From the NCBI GenBank assembly GCA_016793095.1, contig JAEUJQ010000041.1, forward strand, positions 1 through 64,000: DNA of 64,000 nt, given 5' to 3'. Numbering within the stretch: position 1 is the stretch's first letter; each line of letters begins with the position of its first letter. Below, in pieces: positions 44,316 to 53,101 of the stretch. A program made the position numbers and the translations under genes. Source of the DNA: Myxococcaceae bacterium. Its GTDB lineage: Bacteria > Myxococcota > Myxococcia > Myxococcales > Myxococcaceae. Under the pieces are notes generated by a model. It did not search any database, had not been told where the DNA came from, and saw only the letters and a program-made list of their open reading frames with translations.

Positions 44316-44882
44316 ATGCTGACGACGGCAGAGGTCGCTCCCCAACACGTGTGGCGCATCTCCCGCGAGCGCTATCACCAGCTCGCGGAGCTGGGCGCGT
44401 TCGAGGGCCGTCGCGTGCAGCTCCTCTTCGGATCGGTGGTCGAGATGAACGCGATGGGCTCGCCGCCCGCGATGGCGATTCGGCTCCTCACCCGCCAGCT
44501 CGTCATGCAGACCGGCGCGGCCTTTGACGTGCTCGTTCAGTTGCCCCTGGGCGCGAGTGACGACTCGGAGCCCGAACCCGACTTCGCGATCGTCCCGTCG
44601 GCGGAGCGCGACCTGCATGACCACCCGCGCACTGCGAGGCTCGTCATCGAGGTCGCTGAGAGCAGCCTGAAGCTCGACCTGGGGCCGAAGGCGCTCCTCT
44701 ACGCGAGCTGCAAGGTGCCCGAGTATTGGGTCATCGACCTCACGGCCCGACGAACGGTGGTGCATCGCTCCCCGCGCAAGGGCCGGTACAGCCGGGTGCA
44801 GTCGGTTCCCTGGTCGCACGCCCTCAAGTCCACCTCGGTGCCAGGCGTGTCGGTCAAGCTGGGCGAGCTGCTGGGGCATTGA
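44316..44882 (+). CDS. Uma2 family (PD-D/ExK) protein
   Basis: A 188-residue Uma2/DUF820 protein with a restriction-endonuclease-like fold. The core shows GRRVQLLFGSVVEMNAMG, SEPEPDFAIV (catalytic Asp), RLVIEVAESSLKLDLGPKA (Glu, and the Lys further on) and VPEYWVIDL. The family is widespread in cyanobacteria and myxobacteria; function is not established. The ATG at 44316 is used; the frame extends to 44265. It is convergent with aceK with 3 bp between the stops. Confidence 0.88.
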   Translation: MLTTAEVAPQHVWRISRERYHQLAELGAFEGRRVQLLFGSVVEMNAMGSPPAMAIRLLTRQLVMQTGAAFDVLVQLPLGASDDSEPEPDFAIVPSAERDLHDHPRTARLVIEVAESSLKLDLGPKALLYASCKVPEYWVIDLTARRTVVHRSPRKGRYSRVQSVPWSHALKSTSVPGVSVKLGELLGH

Positions 44883-44885
44883 CGA

Positions 44886-46631
44886 TCACCCGCGTTGCCG
44901 CCGCGCCACCTCGAAGCGCACCGACTCGGGGTACGGCGTCACGCGCACCGGCCGGCCCGACTGGAGCGTGTCTTTGAGGCCGTTCCAGAACGCCGCGGTG
45001 AAGAGCCGGGCGTGGCGTGCCTCGAGCACCGCCTTCACCTCGTCGGTGACGCAGAGGAAGGGCCGCCACTCCTCAGGGAACACGTCCTTCGGGCCCACCT
45101 GGAACCAGGCCTCGCCCCGGAAGTCGTCCTCGTCGTCGCGGGCCTGCGGCAGCACGCGGAAGTTCATCAGCGTGACGAGGTCGATCTCGTCGTAGTCGTA
45201 GAAGACGACGCGCCCGAGGCGGGTGACGCCGAAGTTCTTGTAGAGCAGGTCTCCGGCGAACAGGTTCGCGGCCGCGAGCTCCTCGAGGCACCGGCCGAAG
45301 TCGTCCACCACTCGCTCGAGCTCGTCGCCCTTCACCTGCCGCAGGTAGAGGTCGAGCGGCGTCATGCGGCGCTCGATGTAGACGTGCTTGAGCACCACCG
45401 AGTCGCCCTCTTCGGCCAGCAGCGACGGCACCTCGCGCCTGAGCTCCTCGAGCAACGCCGGTGAGAAGCGCTCGCGCGGCAGGGCCACGTCCGCGTACTC
45501 GAGCGTGTCGGCCATGCGACCGGCGCGATCGACCCGCTTCACCAGGCGGTAGCGGTCCTTCACGGTCGCGGGCTCGACGTCCTTCGGTGGCTTCGGCCGG
45601 TCGCGGATGACCTTGAAGACGTACGGGAACGACGGCAGCGTGAACACCACCATCACCAGCCCCGCCGTGCCCGCCGCGAGCGTCATCAGGTCGGTGGAGT
45701 GCCGCAGGTGGTGCAGGAAGTCGCGATAGAAGAGCGCCTTCGACGCCTTGCCGAAGCCGAGCATCGCGTAGAGTTCCCACGGCGGCTTGCTCGGCAGCAT
45801 GCGCCACAGGAAGTAGACCCACGTCGAGGGCACGTCGATGTCGGCGAGGAAGTACGCGCGGGTGGACGAGAACAGGACGGCGAGCTGCCGCGGGTCGAGC
45901 AGCACCGCGTCGAGCGTCAGCCGGCCCGCGCCGTCGTGCACGATGGGCACCACGAAGGGCAGCATGGTGAGGCCGTTGATGGCGCGACCGACGATGTACG
46001 CCTCCTGGCCCCGGAACAGCAGCGACTCGAGCACCTGCAGCTGGAAGTTGGGCTCGACGGGCAGCGGGCGGGGCAACGCCCTTCGGAGCGCGCGCACCAC
46101 GCAGTTCACGTCCCGCTCGAGGTCGGCGAAGGGCTTCGTCAGCCCGAAGTCCTTCACCAGCGTCGCGAGCGTGCTGCGCAGCCCGGTGCGCGCCGGGTAG
46201 TAGCAGCGGTACGACGGCTCCCAGAGGTCGAGGTACTCGGTCGAGACGCTCGGCCGGACGAACATGAAGCGGTTCTGGAAGTAGCTGCGGTGCAGCACGC
46301 GCGTGGTGACGGAGTTGAAGAAGACCTCGGCGAGCTCGGGCTGTCGGTGCTCGAGCAGCAGCGCGATGTACGAGAGCTTCACCTGCCCCCAGCGCGCGTC
46401 GGTGAAGACGTCGGCCGGGAACTCGCGGGTCAGGCGCGCGACCGACTCGGCGACGCGGGTGTCGTACCAGCCGATGCGCTCCGAGGTGAGCCGCCTCAGG
46501 GTCGCCCAGTCCTGGGCCTCGAACAGGCCCTTCGCCGCCTGGCCGGTCTGTCGCATCAGCGCGTAGTGCGTCTCGAAGCCATCGAGGAGGGCGCGGGCGA
46601 CGGCGGCTTCGACGGGGCGTGGCGTCTGCAT
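44886..46631 (-). CDS. aceK: isocitrate dehydrogenase kinase/phosphatase
   Basis: A 581-residue AceK that phosphorylates and dephosphorylates isocitrate dehydrogenase, steering carbon between the TCA cycle and the glyoxylate bypass. The ATP loop is GLVMVVFTLPSFPYVFKVI, and the catalytic loop reads LLYKNFGVTRLGRVVFYDYD, as in known AceK. Length fits the family (about 580). In enterobacteria aceK is the third gene of aceBAK; here it stands alone, between Uma2 and a large lipoprotein. The ATG at 46631 (MQTPRPVEAAV) was chosen; the frame runs to 46670. Confidence 0.96.
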   Translation of the reverse strand: MQTPRPVEAAVARALLDGFETHYALMRQTGQAAKGLFEAQDWATLRRLTSERIGWYDTRVAESVARLTREFPADVFTDARWGQVKLSYIALLLEHRQPELAEVFFNSVTTRVLHRSYFQNRFMFVRPSVSTEYLDLWEPSYRCYYPARTGLRSTLATLVKDFGLTKPFADLERDVNCVVRALRRALPRPLPVEPNFQLQVLESLLFRGQEAYIVGRAINGLTMLPFVVPIVHDGAGRLTLDAVLLDPRQLAVLFSSTRAYFLADIDVPSTWVYFLWRMLPSKPPWELYAMLGFGKASKALFYRDFLHHLRHSTDLMTLAAGTAGLVMVVFTLPSFPYVFKVIRDRPKPPKDVEPATVKDRYRLVKRVDRAGRMADTLEYADVALPRERFSPALLEELRREVPSLLAEEGDSVVLKHVYIERRMTPLDLYLRQVKGDELERVVDDFGRCLEELAAANLFAGDLLYKNFGVTRLGRVVFYDYDEIDLVTLMNFRVLPQARDDEDDFRGEAWFQVGPKDVFPEEWRPFLCVTDEVKAVLEARHARLFTAAFWNGLKDTLQSGRPVRVTPYPESVRFEVARRQRG

Positions 46632-46898
46632 TGCGGGGACTTGAGCACAGGGCCGGGGCCGTGTGAGCAACGGAACCCCCGCATGTGCGAGCGCTCTTCC
46701 GCCCAGCCGGCCCTCCGCTGCGCTGGGCGTGCAGCGACGATGCGGAAGTTCGCGAGCGGATTGGGAGGGTGCTGGTGGCTGAGGGCAGGCGATGGCGGCG
46801 GCCGCGAGCGAGGGAGGTCATCCGGGGCAGGCGCGGTCACCGGAGCGCTGCTGACCCGAGAGGAGGCCAGCTGGGGAGCCGTCGTTGAGCGCTCTTCC

Positions 46899-49800
46899 TC
46901 ACGGCCGGCACACGACACTCGCTGCCTGGTCCTCCCTCACGACACAGATCGTCGACTGGAGCGCGCTCGCAGCCTGGTACGTCACCGCGAGGTCGATGGC
47001 CCCGCCGTTCGAGTCGACGACCGCCGGCGCGTCGAAGGTGTACCGCGTGCGGTCCGGCGGGTTGCCCGGCTCGAACGCGCAGCGGATCTGCCCCGGCTTC
47101 AGCGCGCAGGGCGCGTTCCCGAAACCCGCGATCACTCCGTCGGCGTCGTCGAGCCCCATCGCGCGCGTGGGCGTCGTCCAGGGCCCGGTCGATGGGCCCG
47201 CCAGCATGGGGTACCGGTGCAGCGGCCCCAACCCGAACCACCCCATCGCCGTCTTGAAGAGGACGTAGCCCGTCGCCGCGCGCAGCGAGGTGACGGTCGG
47301 CAGCCCCACGACCGGTGTCACCTCGAGGCTGGTGCTCGTCCGCCCGAAGCGCAGCACCGCGCCCCCGACCAGCGCGTAGCCGCGCCAGCTCCCCTCGGCC
47401 TGCGAGAACACCACCTGCTCCGCGCCGGTGAGCGCCGGAACACTCGTCGGCGGGCCCGCGGTCACGCCGTCGGACAGTGCCGCGCCCCAACACGTCACCG
47501 CGCCGCTGCCCGCGACCCGCACACAGGTGCTCGACGGGCCTGCCCACACCCGATCGACGCCCGCCGGCCCCGCGCTCGCGCCGAACGCGCCCTGGCAGCT
47601 CTGCCACCCCGAGCCCTCGCACGTGCAGTCCACCTGGCCCGCCGCGTCGAGCGTGCAGACGTGGCTCGGCCCGGTCGCGACGTCGGCGAACGTGCCGAGC
47701 AGCGTCTTCGTCGTCGCCCAGTCGGTGCCCTGCGGCGAGCGGTACACCGAGCCGTCCGTCGTCCGCAGGTACCGGTACAGCGACGTGACGGCGAACCTCG
47801 TCGCCCCGGCTGACGTGCACCCGGCCGGCGAGCACCGGCTGCCGCTGGTCGCGGGGCAGGCGTCGCCGCACGCGCGACAATTGGCCTCGGTGCCCAGGGA
47901 CGTGTCACAGCGCCCCGGGCTCGCTCCGCAGGCAGCCCGCCCGGCGACGCAGGCGGTCCTGAAGCAGACGCCCTCACGGCAGGCCTTCACCGCGTCAGGG
48001 TCGGGGCATCCGTCAGCTCCCGTCTCGTCCACCTCACCGTCGCAGTCGTCATCGAGCCCGTTGCACGTCTCGGCCTGCGACAGGCACGCCCCTTCCGAGA
48101 GTGCCGTCAGCTCGCCCGTCGTCCACAGCACCACGTTCCCGTCGGTGCCCAGGGCGCGCGCGTCGGGCGAGGGCAGCGGCCCGTGCCGCCAGCGGGGCGC
48201 CGCGCCATGCGCCGTGGGCTCAGCCGTGAGCAGCAGCCACTGCGAGAGCGGTGGCCCGAAGAGCGAGAGCTGGCGCCCGGGGCCGCTCCACGTCTGCGCA
48301 GGCGAGGGCAGGGTCGCCAGCCCCGTTCCCGCCAGCAGCGCCGCCGCGTCGAAGGGCCTCGCCTCGACAACTGGGGTCCCCAGCTCCGCGGGCCACGTGC
48401 CGTCGATGCCGGGTCGCGCGCCCGCGCCGTCCGGCACCCGCCACGACTGCGCGTCGGGCGTCACCTGCCAGTGCCGCCCCTGAGCGCCGATGGGCCGGGC
48501 GGTCTCGAAGTCGCGCGCTATCAGGGGACCAGCCGCCCGGCTCCTGGGAATCAAGTACACGCGCCCCGCCGGGAAGAGGTCGGGCCGGGCGGGGAGGTAC
48601 GGCCGCTCGGGATCCGAGACGAGCCACTCGTGCGTTGCGGGGATCGACGCCGGGCCGTCGAAGGCGAGCAGGTCGAGGCATGGCCCCGCCGAGGGGTCGC
48701 ACGCGTCGACGCCGCCGTCGGGGTTTCCGAGCGACGAGCCCCCCCAGAGGGGGTAGCTGCAGGTGGTCAGCGAGAACGGAATGAGGGGCCCCGGCCGCTC
48801 CGGAGGACCCGCGACGCTCCCGGTGCAGACGAGGTTGCTCGCGGGCGGACGGGTCGAACGCGGCGCCCGGTCGTCGGGCTTCGGCAACGTCGGGATCATC
48901 GCCGGCGGTGGCGCCGCCGCCGTGCGCGCGACGGCAACCGAGCGCCGGAAGGTGCCTACGCTGCGCACCGTGTACGCGATCGGCAGCAGCCCGCTCGCCT
49001 CGGCCCCCAGCACCGCCTCGAGCAGCGGCTCGGGCACGGCCACCTGATGGCACCCGTGGGCGTCACGCGCGCGCATCGAGACGTCGACGTCGAGCTCGCC
49101 GACGCGGAGGCGATCGACCAGCAGCGGCGGCTCTGCACCCGGCGCGTCGCAGAGCGTCAGCGTCCGGCCCGTCACCCAGGCCGCGAGCCCATGCCCGGCC
49201 GAGACGACGTCGACCGTCGCGGGCCCCGTCACCGGAGCGGTCACCGAGAAGCGCAGGTCGCGCGTGAGGCTGTCAGGCACTGCTGGAATGCCGCCGTAGG
49301 CAGAGGCATTCTGAGTCGCCCACCGCAAGGTCGCCGCGAGCTTCAGCCCGATCTGCTGTCCGTTCCCCCGGGGCCGGCTCGTCACCACGAGGAAGCGATC
49401 ATCGGCGAGCGCCAGCGCGTGCTCGGCACGTTCGCCATCGCCCAGCCCCAGCCGCCCCCGCTTCAGCACCCGGACGCCCCGCGGTGTGAGCTCGTACTCG
49501 AGCAGCTCGCCGAGTGGGCGCGCGTCGACCAGCCGGTACCGCCCATCGACGTGCGTGAGGCCGGGCTGCCACACGGGGATCGCTCGGTAGTCGAGCAGGC
49601 GACCGTCGAGCGAGAACCAGCGGACGATGAGCGCCCGGTGCGCGCTGTCTCGGGCGACCCCGGGCTCGAAGTCCGAGATGCGCCAGTTCGCCGGCAGGGT
49701 CGCCACCGAGGCATGGATGAAGCCGGTGTCGTGGGCGATCGCATAGCGCAGGCTCGCCCGGGGGGGCACCGCGGCCTCGGTGCCGCTCCCTTCGCCGCGG

Positions 49801-51317
49801 CGCGGCACCTCGTGGGGCTCCACGTGGGCCCAGACGACGAGCCCCTGGATGACGCCCGTCTCGGTGGCCTTCCACAGCCACGGCGGCGGGTCGGTCGGGA
49901 AGGCGAGCAGCTCGCACGGATCCGTCGGCAGATCGCCGTGGCAGTTGAGCGTGTGCAGCACGCCGTTACGCACGAAGGGCGCCTGGGTGTGCGCGCCGAC
50001 GAGGTAGTTCGCCGAGCTCCCGCTTCGCCACGCCAGGCGCTCGATGTCGACCCGCGACCACCAGGTGCCGTCAGGCCTGACGTAGGGCTGCGCCTTGAAG
50101 TACTCCGAGCTGAGCGAGCCGGGCGGGTGTCGATCGGGGCACGGCAGGGCGAGGCGGTCGACCGGCAGGTGCTTCGGCGCGGTGGGATCGAACGCGAAGC
50201 AGAGCGGCACCCGCACCGGCACCGGGTCGCCCTGCAGGTTTCCGTTGGGGTCGAGCTCGCCGGCGAAGCCCAGGGTGACGCCCGAAAGCATCAGCTCAGC
50301 GCCATGGCCGGCGGCGACCTCCGACGAGCTCCAGGTGAGGCGCGCCGTCCGGGGGCGGAAGAGGGCGGGGGCCGAGGTCGCCGGTGGCGCGCCAAGATCG
50401 GTCAACGTGATGACCGGGAGCGGCTCCGCGGCGCGGCCAGCCAGGGCCGTCACGCCGCTGGGCACAGGCAGGCGTGGTGGCAGCGTCGGCGCGGCGCCCG
50501 CGTCCGTCGCGAACGCCTCGGCCGGCCGGGTTGCGGTGGCCGGGGCGGCGCCACCACCCTCGTCGAGGGTGGCGAAGCTGAACGGGCCGACGCCCTCGTA
50601 GAACAGCAACACCTGCCCCCGGCGCGGCACCTCGCTCGCCTTCGCCGACGTGGTGTCTCGCCACCAGAGCGTGTCGCAGCTGCCGTCGTCGACGGTGCCG
50701 TTCTTGTCGACGTGCGGCACCTGGGGCCCGAGCGCGCCGATGCGCCACGCGACGGTGGGGCCCGCCGGGCCAGAGACCTCCTGCCGTGAGAGGACCTCGA
50801 ACGTCCAGACTCCCGCGCCGTGTCGCGCCTGCGCGGCCGACCCGGGGTGGCAGAGATCGAGATCGGTGGCGCCCGCGAGCGCGGGCAGCTCGACGCGCCA
50901 CCGCATGCCGACCCGCGCCTTGCCGGGCACGAGCAGGTACCGGCGCCCGTCAGGCTCGACCGCGACGAGGCCGCCGGAGGGGAGCTGGAGGAGTTCGACG
51001 GTGTCCCGGAACAGCCTCCATTGGGGCAGCGCGGGCCAGCTCTCGGCGAAGCTGAGTGGGTAGTCGAGGACGAAGCGCTGTCCCTGCTCGGTCGGCCGCT
51101 GGCTGATGACGAGCGGGCGTTGCCAATGGTCTGGCCGGTCACCGAGCGCGATGGGGTACAGGGTGCTCGGCGAGAGCGGCCAGAGGGGCAACGTGTTGGG
51201 GGGGCCGTCGCCCTCTGACACGAACTCGGCGTACTGCTGTTCGCAGCTGCATCCGACGAGTGAGGCAGCCAGGGCGAGCGCGGCGAGGCGCGTGGGGGTC
51301 CAGGTTCGCAGTGGCAT
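46899..51317 (-). CDS. giant lipoprotein with MopE motif and RCC1-like end
   Basis: A 1472-residue lipoprotein. ATG 51317 gives a good signal (LALAASLVGC, Cys23); the open frame goes back to 51611. The first 1050 residues are a long beta-rich region with scattered cysteines and no clear domain. Near residue 1085 lies ETCNGLDDDCDGEVDETGAD, a MopE-type calcium/copper-binding Cys-Asp motif. The last 300 residues resemble RCC1/beta-propeller repeats (VATGPSHVCTLDAAGQVDC, VWAGPSSTCVRVAGSGAVTC). A large surface protein with unknown ligand. The 267 bp to aceK hold nothing recognised. Confidence 0.75.
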   Translation of the reverse strand: MPLRTWTPTRLAALALAASLVGCSCEQQYAEFVSEGDGPPNTLPLWPLSPSTLYPIALGDRPDHWQRPLVISQRPTEQGQRFVLDYPLSFAESWPALPQWRLFRDTVELLQLPSGGLVAVEPDGRRYLLVPGKARVGMRWRVELPALAGATDLDLCHPGSAAQARHGAGVWTFEVLSRQEVSGPAGPTVAWRIGALGPQVPHVDKNGTVDDGSCDTLWWRDTTSAKASEVPRRGQVLLFYEGVGPFSFATLDEGGGAAPATATRPAEAFATDAGAAPTLPPRLPVPSGVTALAGRAAEPLPVITLTDLGAPPATSAPALFRPRTARLTWSSSEVAAGHGAELMLSGVTLGFAGELDPNGNLQGDPVPVRVPLCFAFDPTAPKHLPVDRLALPCPDRHPPGSLSSEYFKAQPYVRPDGTWWSRVDIERLAWRSGSSANYLVGAHTQAPFVRNGVLHTLNCHGDLPTDPCELLAFPTDPPPWLWKATETGVIQGLVVWAHVEPHEVPRRGEGSGTEAAVPPRASLRYAIAHDTGFIHASVATLPANWRISDFEPGVARDSAHRALIVRWFSLDGRLLDYRAIPVWQPGLTHVDGRYRLVDARPLGELLEYELTPRGVRVLKRGRLGLGDGERAEHALALADDRFLVVTSRPRGNGQQIGLKLAATLRWATQNASAYGGIPAVPDSLTRDLRFSVTAPVTGPATVDVVSAGHGLAAWVTGRTLTLCDAPGAEPPLLVDRLRVGELDVDVSMRARDAHGCHQVAVPEPLLEAVLGAEASGLLPIAYTVRSVGTFRRSVAVARTAAAPPPAMIPTLPKPDDRAPRSTRPPASNLVCTGSVAGPPERPGPLIPFSLTTCSYPLWGGSSLGNPDGGVDACDPSAGPCLDLLAFDGPASIPATHEWLVSDPERPYLPARPDLFPAGRVYLIPRSRAAGPLIARDFETARPIGAQGRHWQVTPDAQSWRVPDGAGARPGIDGTWPAELGTPVVEARPFDAAALLAGTGLATLPSPAQTWSGPGRQLSLFGPPLSQWLLLTAEPTAHGAAPRWRHGPLPSPDARALGTDGNVVLWTTGELTALSEGACLSQAETCNGLDDDCDGEVDETGADGCPDPDAVKACREGVCFRTACVAGRAACGASPGRCDTSLGTEANCRACGDACPATSGSRCSPAGCTSAGATRFAVTSLYRYLRTTDGSVYRSPQGTDWATTKTLLGTFADVATGPSHVCTLDAAGQVDCTCEGSGWQSCQGAFGASAGPAGVDRVWAGPSSTCVRVAGSGAVTCWGAALSDGVTAGPPTSVPALTGAEQVVFSQAEGSWRGYALVGGAVLRFGRTSTSLEVTPVVGLPTVTSLRAATGYVLFKTAMGWFGLGPLHRYPMLAGPSTGPWTTPTRAMGLDDADGVIAGFGNAPCALKPGQIRCAFEPGNPPDRTRYTFDAPAVVDSNGGAIDLAVTYQAASALQSTICVVREDQAASVVCRP

Positions 51318-51628
51318 GACGAGGTCGCCTCGCAGTCTATGCCGGCGGCAGGCCCGCGCGTCACGCTCGTCTCTCCAGCGGTCAGCAGCGCTTCTTCGCG
51401 GTGGCGTCGTCCGGGTGGCAGGCGAGCAGCTCGCGGACGTGGGGGAAGCGGGTCTCGGCCTGCGCATGATCGCTCGACACATGCCATGGCCTGGTTCGGG
51501 TACGCGAGGTCGCCAGCCGCTTCCCGCCGCACCCTCGCCGCCGCTCACCCCATCCATGGCGCGCTGGAGGGCGGCCCGCTCACCGAGCCCGAGGCCGCGC
51601 CGTGGATTCACTCGCCGGATCCAGCCAC
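51318..51628. other. intergenic region, 311 bp
   Basis: The stretch lies between the start of the giant lipoprotein and the stop of the zinc-ribbon gene, both on the minus strand. I see no RNA gene, strong promoter or repeat; it should hold the lipoprotein promoter. The open frames that cross it are shadows of the high GC content. Confidence 0.5.
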
Positions 51629-52315
51629 TCAGCGCAGTGAGGCGAGCTTCTGCTCGAGTTCAGCTTTCTGGCGGTCGAGGTGCTCGCCACGTCCGACGAG
51701 CCGCCAGGCGGTCAGCCCCACGGCGCCCACGAGCACCAACACGACGCCCTCGACGAGCCAGGTGAAGAAGCCGTTCATGAGGAACGGCTGCAGCTCGGCG
51801 TTGCGCTCGCCCGAGACCTCCGACCACGAGAGCGCGGCCGGGTCGACGCCGGGCCCCGCGCAGAGAAAGGCGTAGCCCATCTGGCCCTTCGCCGCTTCCC
51901 ACGAGCCCTCGTAGCCCCAGCTGTAGACACGGCCGGGGCCGCTGCAGCCCCGGCAGTGGGCGGCGCACAAGAGCCCCGCTGGGCTCTTCTCGATGAGCCC
52001 GAAGAGGAAGAAGTGAGGCAGCACGCCGAACGTCACCCACCCCACCGCGAGCGCCCCGAGCCACCGGAGAAAGAGGGGGCCGACGGCCCTCAGCGCGTCC
52101 CTGGGCTCCCGCACGTTCGTCTCGAGGAGCTTCGTGTAGAGCGCGCGCTGCGAGGCCTTTTCGGCGTCGGCGGCCTGCTTCGCCTCGGCGCTGGCCTGGT
52201 TCGCGAGGGCCTCCTGCACCTTCGCGGCGACGATGGCGTCGAGCACGGGCGCGCCGCACGCGGGGCAGACGCCCGTCGAGCCGTCGAGGCTGGCGCGACA
52301 CTTCGGACAGTTCAT
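51629..52315 (-). CDS. zinc-ribbon membrane protein
   Basis: A 228-residue protein. It begins with a zinc ribbon (MNCPKCRAS...GVCPACG; Cys3, Cys6, Cys17, Cys20). A helical, Ala/Gln-rich segment follows (VQEALANQASAEAKQAADAE), then a transmembrane helix (WLGALAVGWVTFGVLPHFFL), a Cys-rich loop (LLCAAHCRGCSGPG) and a second helix (LVEGVVLVLVGAVGL). Many such proteins are of unknown function; a sensor or scaffold role is possible. The C-terminus is a short coiled coil (DRQKAELEQKLASL). Confidence 0.75.
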   Translation of the reverse strand: MNCPKCRASLDGSTGVCPACGAPVLDAIVAAKVQEALANQASAEAKQAADAEKASQRALYTKLLETNVREPRDALRAVGPLFLRWLGALAVGWVTFGVLPHFFLFGLIEKSPAGLLCAAHCRGCSGPGRVYSWGYEGSWEAAKGQMGYAFLCAGPGVDPAALSWSEVSGERNAELQPFLMNGFFTWLVEGVVLVLVGAVGLTAWRLVGRGEHLDRQKAELEQKLASLR

Positions 52316-52353
52316 GAGTCCCCTCCGTGGAGACCGACTCTACGTCAACGCTC

Positions 52354-52858
52354 TCAGCGCGTGCGCCGCAGCCGCACCTCGCCGCCCTGGTCGGTGAGGA
52401 CGAGCCACGTGTTGACGCCATCGTCCTCGAGGCGGAACCCCGAGCGCAGCTGCCGTGGTGCGGCCTCGGACTCCTTGAGCTCGCCGCCGCACATCTTGCT
52501 GCGCACGACGCCGCCGGTGAGGTCGAGCGTGAGCGTGGTGCCGTCAGCCGACCAGGTACAGTCCCGGGAGGCGGTGAAGATGGTGCTGGTGCATGAGTAC
52601 GTCGTCGTTTGCAGCACGCCGAACTGCGCGCAGGTGCCGTCTTCGCGAAGCTCGTAGAGCTGGCCGAAGCCGCTCGGCGGGGCCCAGTCGCCTGTGACGA
52701 GGCTGCGGTACTCCACGGAGCTCGCTGAGCCGTTCATCCACTCGCCGACGAGTGGAGAGCCGGAGGCCCGCGAGGAGGAGGAGCATCATCGAGCCCATGC
52801 AGCACGCGGCCAGCGCCCCGCCGACCGAGAGGAGGATGATGAGCGTCTGCTTCTTCAT
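52354..52858 (-). pseudogene. frameshifted lipocalin-like membrane protein
   Basis: The N-terminus and body lie in different frames. ATG 52858 starts MKKQTLIILLSVGGALAACC, a membrane anchor ending in LLLLAG. The rest, SPLVGEWMNGSASS...WSADGTTLTLDLTGG, continues in the other frame down to the stop at 52354. This resembles lipocalin-like domains that open with LVG.W. A single base added after GCGGG (near 52766) would join them as LLLLAGASGSPLVGEW. So the gene has a 1-bp deletion, or the sequence has an error there. Intact it would be about 165 residues. Confidence 0.7.
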
Positions 52859-53101
52859 GGGGCGAGCATCGCGTGGTCTCTCGCGCCGAGCACGGTTCCT
52901 CTCCGAGCCGGCCTGATCTCGCGCGAGGTACCCAGACGTCTGCAGATGTGCGACCTCAACGTCTCTGAACTTTCTGCAGGGTCGTGGCCGCGTGTCGTGC
53001 AATCTTCGGTCGGTGCCTCGGGGGCCTCCAGCAAGAATGACGAGTTGTCTCCGGGTATGAATCGTGGAGCGGACGGCGCTCCCACCACACGAGGTGCGTC
53101 G

